The notes beneath the pieces are model-generated. The model was given only the letters and a program-made list of their open reading frames with translations, ran no database searches and was not told the DNA's origin. A stretch of 64,000 nt of DNA from Selenomonadales bacterium UBA7018 (GTDB lineage: Bacteria; Bacillota; Negativicutes; Selenomonadales; Selenomonadaceae): NCBI GenBank assembly GCA_002448305.1, contig DJWY01000037.1:1-64000 (forward strand), in the 5' to 3' direction. Shown piece by piece: positions 12,001-19,300 of the stretch. A program made the translations under genes and the position numbers. Every line of letters starts with the position of its first letter. Position 1 is the first letter of the stretch.

Positions 12001-12981
12001 TTTGGCAAAATCGGCGGCAACATCAATTCCGAGATTGCCTAAGAAGGCGTCGGCAAAACCGGTTTGACTGATTACATTGAAATAACTGCCCTCTGAAAAA
12101 GTGGTGACGGCGTCTGCGTTTATAGAAACGTTGCCCGCTGATTTTATCGTTCCGTCAACGTTGATAGTAGCTTCGCGGTCGGTTACTTTTTCCCATTGCG
12201 TAGCGGTATCGCCGCTGATATTTTTTGTAATGTTATCGTCGGCAACATGTTCAGCGTGGGCTTTAAGGACAATATCGCCGTCCTTATACGAGGCGTCAAG
12301 CCCGCCGGTTATCCCCGAATCGACTTTTCCTATATTGACTACCTCTGTAAAATCGACTTTTTCAACGTCAGTTCTTAGGATAGCATTTTTCCCGACGTCA
12401 ATTTTAGTGGCGTAAAGGTGAATTCCGCCGGGCGCGTTTATGACGCCCTGAATATCAATGCCTTTGTCGGGGTCGTTATTGTATTCGATATTTTTCGGCG
12501 CGAGCGCAGTCATAAATTCGCTGCCTGAATCAATTTTGCTTAACTTATTAAAATACGATTGACTGACAGCCATACCGGTAAAAGCACCCGCGTTAATAAC
12601 GCCGCTTGAGCCGACCGCGATTCCGTTCGGGCTTAGGAAATAGAGATTGCCGCCAATTTTCCCGTCGCGAAGTGCATTGACTGTGCCATTGATATTAATT
12701 CTGTTATCGACGAGATTAGCCAGCGACTGGAGCTTTCCAAATTGGATATTAGCAATTTGCCCCTTGTCCAAATTAAAATCGGTGAATTTATTGACGCCGA
12801 CTTGATTAGAAAGTTTTTTCTGCACTGGGATATTGTAAACGTTATTAGTAGGTTTAAGCGTCTCACCGGCTTTAGTCGTGATATTTGAGGCATGCGCACT
12901 GAACGGACTGGCAAAAAGTGTAAACGCCGCCAAAGCGAACATTGCGCGGCGTTTCTTCTGTATATACCTTAGAAATTTCAT
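1..12981 (-). CDS. Giant LktA-family filamentous adhesin (FHA-like, two-partner secretion), C-terminus outside window
   Basis: The frame is open from the ATG at 12981 to the window edge, 4327 codons without a stop. A signal peptide covers residues 1-31 (basic start, hydrophobic core, AHA cleavage site). A TPS/haemagglutination-activity domain follows, with the FxxPxG motif as FLSPNG at residues 115-120, the signature of leukotoxin LktA-family adhesins. The rest is thousands of residues of Asn/Ala/Thr/Ile-rich short beta-strand repeats, expected to form a long beta-helix. It is broken by a helical, coiled-coil-like stretch near residues 700-790 and by an aromatic/His-rich insert near residues 3950-4070. 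The protein should be exported by Sec and then through a TpsB/Omp85-type outer-membrane pore, which is not in the window. The start is supported by GAGGGGG 5 nt upstream. It is divergent from RTX1 and closely paralogous to the gene at 61664. Adhesion is inferred from the family. Confidence 0.9.
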   Translation of the reverse strand, partial: MKFLRYIQKKRRAMFALAAFTLFASPFSAHASNITTKAGETLKPTNNVYNIPVQKKLSNQVGVNKFTDFNLDKGQIANIQFGKLQSLANLVDNRININGTVNALRDGKIGGNLYFLSPNGIAVGSSGVINAGAFTGMAVSQSYFNKLSKIDSGSEFMTALAPKNIEYNNDPDKGIDIQGVINAPGGIHLYATKIDVGKNAILRTDVEKVDFTEVVNIGKVDSGITGGLDASYKDGDIVLKAHAEHVADDNITKNISGDTATQWEKVTDREATINVDGTIKSAGNVSINADAVTTFSEGSYFNVISQTGFADAFLGNLGIDVAADFAKKTNKATVNIKNNADIQSKGNMDIGATGTLNVTINATTPAVKSGTTKATDWIPATSVAVISATNKATVNIDGKLKSDGTMAINAKAITSLSATANTATVVGKSSGEEGIKEDTHYIAVSVIDGETSAEVNINSNDEIIVGGSDSKDAKAFSATAKTENTISNSATAATAGTSVGSTTLTENDDIATTTAVDITDYSATANVNVNRAITAQKGGINLDATNTFKNSLTASTTTGRAIKPIKDWTEVTGSDFLNSISSNLMAKATSFLQKAAENVPEGAGGSTLSKLFDGKYFKSGVTVGVFLQNNNAKVNVDKKATLNAQNDIDISAKNDISSQAFNVTSSVNNQTSKQKTNAMIGLGVLVSDITNNADIVNDGKLNSTSGNVKLETTSGMNYNQFEAVVDSVKKAFTDIADDVKNLGEDIYNTFSSYESQVSEEADKLEKTEDPAEYMQALENLNKKINDAKAKEFNAAVEALDDGVKLKTDLEGLPSKLTAFLHPANYANYYARSSFGAGADGNKDVKLEAAGSFSINSMLNNSRIISGENSVITAENGAVNTNSLAQNRVVAITGMGGEHLTSSEAQNSGAGISVFVGNFKNNAVTAFGKNSQIKSKDIKLETKDYAKHVNIIYGNGKADSTSITGMVSYIKSPANSVLALDDSTKLNGSGKVELNALSENYITSVNGAITMGNGNGKSFGAAINVLSNDGTTSVMVADNGVNSSLSDNITNLQKDIENATDQNIIIDKKTELKTLKIAKTTQDILGDDYTKKLGDSSADTGEISADTFNTKAENTGIINSIAVEGTENSESHRLADKFNGIVGKGETQLSYVETAFKWPANKLSKMLGNAIDDKFKSGQPNANDAANQAGEAAGNEDGGAGANAGVDNQAAQNQLNIAGAGSAAINIKSGETGSLISNTKINAKNIDVSANDDSFNGSWAGAGAFNFFGNSQAAKNTNVAIGGAVAYSDNSKNVDSIIKNSTINNATSIKNTANRDDSDVAAGMGLAVSTNSGNQGNNVDVAVSASINFVEGDTHALLIGNTVNGGSLENKAVIDSLQVAGGLDIAGSSSGGKGFNIGGSAAASKITNDMQSGIKGGTYENLANVDITADKKANQVDVAVAGGVTAGSNTSGFSFGGAVAVSDINNNSRAFLNDTKTFQSTGIVNVDALDTKNDNSRNAYLSSHSINTDPTDYLDSSDKSKFNADGGGNIVNVAFGAGGSTSEAGAGGLGISYAGVSNLMNVDINNNTLINAQNLNANTTNDSNIVNVTLGLAGSNKSFSAAGSFGVSDIVNDGTINIKNSNVTATNDFLSSAQSNAHIVNVAGQAALASSFAGGLTFAYNAMNNTTGINVENGTWNVKNFGAASSNNNYALAVGAGVTYSNSKGALNGAVGLNMGTNSTKSIVDGSTINNVNALNVIATDNTSKTTVAGDVNISNKGKIALGGAVAYANIGSADNKEILNAQITNAEIDTITTKDDKNKDKIPAINVQTADNASMTTVGVGLGIAISGAYGSFNGAAAVSQVNKDNVAQISNSTIDEDKTTGNVNVTINATSGKNTPDKLAFKTYDDNGKEKISSTDVDNKINTAAAVLDLNFSSNSWVNGAVAVAVNKFNQSTEANFKHDSISDKASNVGNVSMNSNSNADILGVAIGGAGGKSTLSAAGSVSYNYIDNSAKTLVENENVKATKNFGVVAQSDDLLANYAGALDIDVGGRGSVGVSVAYNEITGNTDALVNKSKLDVAGSTDNAISYSNPDKNLNDNYVTKDMWKSGGLLDGRKDNSKSGLVVNSSATHSISSDLATIGVRISNNLGVGVSGTVNINKIGGATNAKVENTDLTARNTDSFVNAADYTNNGSFIGNAAVSGTVAIGILWNENQVERETNSLVDSGTLNVKNLDVKADSRQGLSNLNIAVGASFATDKSQVFAAASGDNIVRNQMEGTTTAKIENATVNHSGKVNVDAYHKDNAYATNIGVGAAIDLGSNAGATFDMGYGLMRENSTVNAEINNSTLTSEKKGAVNVNAENNSKIAGAFGTMGVAVHAGNPGLAAAVALGINNNYITNTVHAGIKGSTLDVGAVDVNAKNTSEIKADGGVAAVSLNISKTFFASLGAAVAVTNATFDNKVTADVDKSTINAAGDVNINARDDHKSDETVVAAALSSGVAVDVNRMSTSINSGLANLQEGDLGKPVSAKDLMKIENASKENAASASDKLTREYGSETRFINDDMVNSLLGGVHTNSAETKNSINETLTKRYTATVNYNNSLKNGVFASVTNGSTIDAGTNNISINSTENNDLSITSGGGNAALIAGIGVGSTSIEARRANTANVVGSTLNAKNIDISTTNGQTGSDGIYSKMYNATLTPLGVSVGYNNVETNGTGEILISNAVITAAENINAKATDNSKSESYILDAGFKGLGYTGVFAYNTNTSQTGIEVSNTSTLTAPTINFNSENHTRRATDTLAVGVSGTLSVQTNTSEANDTSKNFINVKDAGNTFSGDNLNFNTLNGAQTYANTNGQAYLGLNAIIANGLANSKTTSAISIADANTFSNKTINITAQIGEDGKYTAQAEGFAINGSALGVNVDDMTAKTTSTAQINIGNEIYSDETTLNATALNKASRNAFMRNNAYALIANVNDISSYTKAEDKSSITVGNDTTVENANKLAALNITSDSENKSYVAAKGTGGALGGDFGSAAHADNDVNNKSDATLKGTWNIADALTLNANQHDGAYISGYSARGAILTGGKGSLDNVINGTSTATISEGANINSKTVNINSQNYIKTDKYSSDYDYTLFGRMGGVVDDVDYQRSSATTNKTANINIGKNATITTTATQNYDALNDYDLKNDAYAEGGSLLASLRWVKSHNYITTNENISVGKNATLKNEGGSYADGGITLAAHDNLELNPTAKGYSQAGTGGYVRAETLIEMNRNPKITVDGTLKSAKDLNLYAGANLNGDRARVHSFAQAISQVQTLISDGSADIIRKGATNANVNVNKGAYGQATHDINIISNAGNEIYEEFSFYGSTWSDDTNHKVVTSDKGGVTTSDYKHNNKVKVDGELKAASTPNVTININGVALPDGFILVDSKAKPLSYSVKSGDYTITKKNYDFTGKTSEEIFAQQIYNGITTRNTDYPNEYLINRYNEVVKLLGQYQGDVTAYTGFQQEKTALENEMIKLGIGSYVELEGGAKEFKVGEVKSIEIKALEIPDIEVSGGSINVSTGDFTGSGKLNASGVPKIDIKNDSSAYLITNRLTIADKGGNINYNGQAVSSNPAINDINVSKTGANFSDLKIANATEIPTISVTNNYSGSGSIAMKPNPKAEGYDTLPKDDKNATLQYTPINYIEVTKDIHNPVGNVILNNKQGSIRINSGANVNGLSIEMTAKDSISQGYTDGIVNIAYTPEDAYKDDAAKLRSDVGWDNSMPTSDKTETKTYNTMYKGGTGRIAGDAIYIAARDININGLIQAGYNGYKASVTQKDVDNASEAVFFNGVTMYKVNEGGVKSDKNGYRYYEPQIYYDKDNKKLYVEDINSAGGKVYLAGRIMSTGNGKIVVADGSGDIDIRNSSTVDMKIGNVTSSGGNGIIQIVDTAQDKLTEYSSGQTRTIDNYSAWLANNSKGKVTTSDGLTVGKLSTYNPKEGLTYRWAQGLDQTTVYHYYKEEVMSRWGNGADPDYTGRYEDMSNTYNETSKDDPKKNPLGEGYQIYNQAQDEVLKLFAQNKVGFTRYGIDRPAYRTKSGFFGYYHHWHHFWNKKVGTTQTYLYSLKADYPVSVGMIGKDNPTINLFNMSTAGGDLYLSGNIRNDNATLNIAANGGDIIQEGVMVATDNINLSARTGIKNIDITNHRKDDLKLNARTTVGDIDINVQGGILNDKKLAGNVIVDALKSEYGGVMLTAQGDIKQTIDGASVNARNIKLDSLNGSINLKIKSNAQESADLSAISAAAQGDIKLVKTDENDFLVGSIVSTNGDITLTANGKFVDALDKVRDNASNDESNLVKSWIDMGLIAGTDDYKGAYITRLE

Positions 12982-13173
12982 ATTAACCCCCTCTTTATGA
13001 AAGAAATTTAGTAAAAGCTAGAATTTCTCTATAAAAACTATACGTTCAAAATGAGAAAAAATTACAAGTCCCTAGAAAAATCCCGTAACGACAATTTGAT
13101 ATTCCATAGAACCGGACAAGCTCTTTTCGCCGTCCATAAACGTTGTATCACTCCTTACAAACATATTTAGATA

Positions 13174-13202
13174 ATTATAGTTACTAGGTTTTTGATAGTC
13201 AA
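13174..13202 (-). promoter_or_regulatory. Promoter of left adhesin gene
   Basis: On the minus strand, TTGACT (13202-13197), a 17-nt spacer and a perfect TATAAT (13179-13174) form a near-consensus sigmaA/sigma70 promoter. The same boxes and spacing occur before the right adhesin at 61591-61619, although the spacers differ, so the elements are under selection. Confidence 0.75.
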
Positions 13203-13206
13203 TCGA

Positions 13207-13235
13207 TAGACAAAAATATAACGCTGTGCTAATAT
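13207..13235 (+). promoter_or_regulatory. Promoter of RTX1
   Basis: TAGACA (13207-13212), a 17-nt spacer and TAATAT (13230-13235) preceded by TGC (extended -10) form a plausible promoter. The -35 box starts only 4 nt from the -35 box of the divergent adhesin promoter. The block is conserved with one change in the RTX2 promoter at 61558-61586. Confidence 0.65.
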
Positions 13236-13261
13236 TTGACAACAAATAAATTGGGGAAAAA

Positions 13262-13299
13262 ACGTGCGTTCTTTGTAACGAAAACTTTATCTCGTACGT
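13262..13299 (+). promoter_or_regulatory. Conserved leader element in RTX1 5' UTR
   Basis: ACGTGCG (13262-13268) can pair with CGTACGT (13293-13299), one pair being G-U. They enclose a loop containing TTCTTTGTAACGAAAA. The loop sequence recurs in the RTX2 leader (61507-61542), there flanked by short CGCG arms. It could be a structured RNA leader or a protein-binding site. It lies outside the core promoter yet is conserved. Function unknown. Confidence 0.35.
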
Positions 13300-13395
13300 A
13301 TAAATAAGAAAAAACTTTGCTGGGAGTGACGCCTATGGACACGAGCTGAACACGAAACATATCGACAAAAATTTTTAACTTTAGGAAGTGATTTT

Positions 13396-16300
13396 ATGAA
13401 TATCAGGAACACCGTAAGCGGTGCTTTGATAACCGGCACTGAGGGCGACGACACCATTAATAACAGAGCCAACAACGTCACGATAAACGCGCTCGGCGGC
13501 AATGATTACGTTGAAAACGCCCGTATCACAGATGTTATTATAAATCTCGGCGAAGGCGATGATTCTATTGACAACTGGAATATATCGCAGGCCACAATCA
13601 ACGGCGGCGACGGTGACGATACTATTAATCTCCTTAGCGAAAACGAAAATATTACAATCGATAGCGGCGCGGGCAATGATTTCATTGACAACAGAGCAGC
13701 CGACAAATCTATAATCAACACAGGCGCGGGCAATGATACCATTCGCAACTATGGCGACAACGTCAATATAAACGGCGGCGCGGGCGATGATTCAATCAGA
13801 AACGCTTATGCTCCCTCAGCTACAATCGAAATGGGCGCGGGCAATGATACCATTCAAAACGAATCCGATAACGTTCTAATTAAGTACACTTCTGGCGACG
13901 GCAACGACATTATTAAAGGCTTTACGTCAAATTCGACACTAAGTGTTTCGGGCGGAGTAGCTATTCCGGTCAGGAGCGGCAACAATTTAATCGTTACTGT
14001 TGGCGACGGCAAAATTACCCTTGACGGCGCGGCGAAATTATCCACTGTCAATATCGTAAGTCCGCCTTTAAACACAGTAAATTCCGCTAGCAACACGACT
14101 ATAATTGGCACCTATTCTAACGATACAATTCAAAATAGCGGCAACAACGTCAATATATTAGCCCAAATCGGCAACGATTCTATTTCCAACGACGGCTCCA
14201 ACGTTTCAATCACGGGCGGCACCGGCAACGATATTATCAGTTTAAGTTCCTCTGCGGCTAATAATGTGATTGTCCACCAAAAAGGCGACGGCAACGATAC
14301 CATTCAAGGTTTCAACGAGACTTCGACGCTGGATATGGGCACTGATTTTTATACGTCGATTAAGAGCGGCAACGATTTAATTATCACTGTCGGCAAAGAA
14401 AAAATCACGCTCTCCGGCGCGGCTAATCTTTCTAAGGTAAATATTATCGGCGTGCTAGATGAACATTTAAACACAGTCAATAGCGCAAATAATATCTCAA
14501 TCGCCGGCTCCAATAACAGCGACACCATTTCCAATAGCGGGCAAAACGTCACGATTCAAGCAAATGGCGGAGTAGACAGCATTAAAAACACCGGCTCGCA
14601 AGTCTCAATTAACGGCGGCGCAGATAACGATACTATTCAAAACAGCGGAGCAAACGTCACGATAAGCGGCGCGGCAGGCAATGATACTATTCAGAACAGC
14701 GGAGCAAACGTCACGATAAGCGGCGCGGCAGGCAATGATACTATTTCAAACTCCGGCGATAATCTTTTAATCAAATATTCTTCGGGCGACGGCTCCGACC
14801 TTATCACCGGTTTCAATGCCAATTCCACGCTAAGCATTGGTGGCGGCGTTCAAGCTACTACGACCAAAAGCGACAACGATATTGTCATTACCGTTGGCGA
14901 CGAGAAAATCACGCTCGCGAACGCGGCAACTTTATCCTCGCCAAATATTGTCGTTCCTGTGAGTATAACCAATGAAGTAGCTAATACCTTGATAACCGGC
15001 ACTGAGGGCGACGACACCATTAGAAACTATGGTTACGGAGAAAACACCACGATATTAACCGACGGCGGCAACGATTCGATTGACAATCAAGCCGACAACT
15101 CAATAGTCGACGGCGGCGCGGGCAATGATGTTATTGAAAACCTCTTCCGCAAAAATGTCACGCTCAACGGCGGCGCGGGTAATGATTACATTGAAAACTA
15201 TGGCGACAATGTCACGCTAGCGGGCGGCGCGGGCAACGATACTATCATCCTCTCTGCCGGTTCCACTGACAATTTTATAGAGTATACAGCGGGCGACGGC
15301 AACGACATTGTAAAAGGTTTCAGAGAAAATTCTACGTTGCAAATCAGCGGCTCGCATTCGACGACAAAGAGCGGCAACGATATTATTGTTACTGTCGACG
15401 ACGGCAAAATAACTTTGCAAAACGCGGCGAGCTTATCAAAAGTCAATATCGATTCGCTTTTGAATACCGTAAATTCCGCTAGCAACACAATCATAACCGG
15501 CAGTAGTTATGACGACAACATTTCAAACAGCGGACAAAATGTCACGATAAACGCGCTCGAAGGCAAAGATACTATCAGCCTTGCTTCAAACGCCTCAAAT
15601 AATGTGATTGTCTATAAATCGGGCGACGGCAACGACCTTATTCAAGGTTTCAACGAGACTTCAACGCTGGATATGGGCACTGATTTTTATACGTCGGTTA
15701 AGAGCGGGAACGATTTAGTTATAACAGTCGGCGAAGGCAAAATCACGCTTAAAGGCGCGGCGAATCTCTCCAAAGTCAATATCGACGGCATACTAAATGA
15801 AGTTTTAAACACCGTAAATAGCGCAAATAATATCTCAATCGCCGGCTCCAATCTAAACGACACGATAACAAATAACGGGCAAAACGTCACGATTCAAGCA
15901 AATGGCGGAGTAGACAGCATTAAAAACACCGGCTCGCAAGTCTCAATTAACGGCGGCGCAGATAACGATACTATTCAAAACAGCGGAGCAAACGTCACGA
16001 TAAGCGGCGCGGCAGGCAATGATACTATTCAGAACAGCGGCGATAACGTTTTAATCGAATACAACAAAGGTGACGGCAACGACGTTATTCAAGGCTTTAA
16101 CGCAACGTCAACGCTCTCGATTGCGAGCGCAGTAGCCACTACAGCCAAAAGCGGCAACGATATAGTTATCACTGTTGGCGACGAGAAAATAACGCTCGCG
16201 GGCGCGGCAACTTTATCCTCGCCAAATATTATCATTCCTGTGAGTATTTCGAGCGAGGATAAAAAAACATCTGTAATCGGTACTGAGGGCAACGACACGA

Positions 16301-19300
16301 TAACAAATCACTGGCAAAACGTCACGATAAGCGCGCTGGGTGGCAAAGACAGAATATTGAACTATTCAGACAACGCGATTATAAACGCTGGCAAAGGCGA
16401 CGATTTGATTGATGGTTACGGCAATAATGTTTTCTTCCAATACAATCCCGGCGACGGCAACGATACTATTCATAACTTCATAGCCAATTCGACGCTAAGC
16501 GTTGCGGGCGGATTAACCACTACAGCCAAAAGCGGCAATGATATAATAGTCACGGTCGACAAAGACGAAATTAAATTAGTCGGCGCGGCTACTTTATCCT
16601 CGCCAAATATTATCGTACCTTTTAATATCAACAATACTGTAAATAATTCCTTAATAAGCGGCACCGATAGCAATGACCTAATTACAAATTCCGGCTCGAA
16701 CGTCACGATTCAAGCTCTGGGCAGTCAAGATTATATTTCAAACTCTGGCGAAAAAGTATCAATCGACGGCGGCGCGGATAATGATTCTATCGTAAGTAGC
16801 GGCTCCGACAACACGATAACCGCTGGCAAGGGCAACGATACTATCAGCCTTAGTTCAAGTGCCTCAAATAATTTAATAAAGTATATACCCGGCGACGGCA
16901 ACGACGTCATCACAGGTTTTAAAGCCAATTCAACGCTCTCGATTGCGGGCGGTGATTATACTTCAGAAAAGAGTGGCAACGACGTTATTATCACTGCCGG
17001 CAATGGTAAAATCACGCTTACCGGCGCGGCGTCCTTATCTAAAATCAATATCGAACCCGTTAATATCAAAAATACTGTAAGCAATACAATCATAACTGGC
17101 ACTGAGGGCGACGACACAATAAAAAATGAAGGCGCGAACGTGACGATAAACGCGCTCGGCGGTAATGATTCCATTGAAAATGTCAATAAAAACGTCATGA
17201 TTTCAGGCGGCGCGGGCAACAATACTATTTCTAATGGCGGCTCCAACGTCTCAATTAATGTCGGAGACGGCAACGATTCCATTGCAAACTGGGACGGTAA
17301 CAAGGTCACAATCACAAGCGGCGCGGGCAATGATTCTATTTATAACAACGGCGATTCGGTGAGGTTTGATACCGGCGCGGGTGACGATACCGTTTATAGT
17401 ACTGGTGACAATGCCATTATAAATCTCGGTGCGGGCAATGATTCTATTTATAACTCTGGCGATTCGGTGAGGTTTGATACCGGCGCGGGTGACGATACCG
17501 TTTATAGTACTGGTGACAATGCCATTATAAATTTCGGCGAGGGCAATGATACCATTCGCAACTATGGCGACAACGTCAGTATAAACGGCGGCGCGGGTGA
17601 CGATTCAATTGATACCAGAGGCAAAAATGTTACAATCACGAGCGGCAAGGGCAATGATGTCATTCAAAATAATAATGTTCACGGCAAAAACGTTTTGTTC
17701 AGTTACACTTACGGCGACGGCGACGACATTATCTACGAATTAAGAACGGATTCAACGCTCTCGATTGCGGGCGGGCTTTACGCTTCAGCCAAAAGAGGCG
17801 GTGACGTTATTGTCAGAATCAGAGAAAACAACACCACCAACACCAACGGTATAATTACGCTCGCCGGCGTGGCGAACTTGTCCAAAATTAATATCATAGG
17901 TTCGGAAGACACACCCTTAAACACCATAACCACAGCAAGTAATACTACAATATTCGGCAGCAATAATGACGATACCATTACCAATCGCGGCAAAAACGTC
18001 CTGTTATTAGCTCAAGACGGCAACGATTCTCTTATCAATGAAGGCGAAAATGTAACTATTAATGGCGGCGTTGACGATGATAATATTTCCAACAGCGGCT
18101 CCAACGTCACGATTCAAGGCAATGAAGGCAATGATTCCTTTGTAAACAGCGGCAAATCCGACATAATCAACGGCGGCGCAGGGACTGATTTTATTTCCAA
18201 TGACGGCGCAAACTCGACAATCACCGGCGGCGAAGATAACGATTCAATCGAAAATCGCGCCGATAGTGCCTATGTCTCAGGCGGCGCGGGCAACGATTCA
18301 ATTTCAAATAAAGGCGCAACCTCGACAATCAATGGCAACGCGGGCAACGATTCAATTTCTAACTCCGCCTCTAAAGTGACGATTTCTGGCGGCACAGGCA
18401 GAGATTCTATTACAAACACCGGCGATAATGTTCTCATTACTTACAACTACAACGACGGTAACGATTTAATCACCGGATTTAATTCAACGTCCACGCTCTC
18501 GATTGCGGGCGGTGCAGCCTCTTCAGAAAAAAGCGGTGACGATATTATTTTGACTGTCGGAAGAGAAAAAATCACGCTTTCCGGTGCGGCTAATCTCTCC
18601 AAAGTCAATATAGTTGAAACGGCTTTGAACATTACTAACACTGATAATTACCAACTCATAACCGGTACCAATCGCAATGACACCATTAAAAATTCCGGCG
18701 CACAAGTCACGATAAACACTTTCAAGGGCAACGATTCTATCAGCCTCGCTTCAAGTGCCTCAGAAAATTTGATTATCTACAACAACGGCGACGGCAACGA
18801 CGTTATCAACGGTTTCAACGCAACTTCGACGTTAAGCATTGCAAGCGGAGTTTATACTTCAGAAAAGAGCGGCAACGATTTAATTATCTCTGTCGGCGAC
18901 GATAAAATCACGCTCACCGGCGCGGGAGCTTTATCAACTGTCAATATCATTGGCACAAAAGATGAGCCTTCGCGTATCGAAAAAGACGAAGATAATATCT
19001 CAATAATCGGCAGTAATTATGCCGACACCATTTCAAATGGCGGCGACAATGTAACGATATTAGCTCAAGGCGGCAACGATACTATTAAAAACACCGGCGA
19101 TTATGCGATAATCGACGGCGGCAAAGGTAACGATACTCTTTGGAATGAAGTAAGCGGCGCACCGGCCGGCGGTAAAGAAGTTTCATTAAACGGCGGCGCA
19201 GGGGCTGATTATATTGCAAATGATAATGAAAACTCGACCGTTCTTGGCGGCGCAGACAATGATACTGTTCATAACTGGGGCATAAATTCCACGATTGAAG

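Larger units (their letters stand above)
12982..13395. promoter_or_regulatory. Divergent intergenic region between left adhesin and RTX1
   Basis: This 414-bp AT-rich stretch without a coding region carries two back-to-back promoters near 13174-13235. That leaves a 5' leader of about 185 nt for the adhesin and about 155 nt for RTX1. The core from the adhesin -10 to the RTX1 -10 and a downstream leader element match the 193-bp region at 61471-61663. The extra length on both sides is not shared with that copy and holds nothing else I recognise. Confidence 0.8.
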
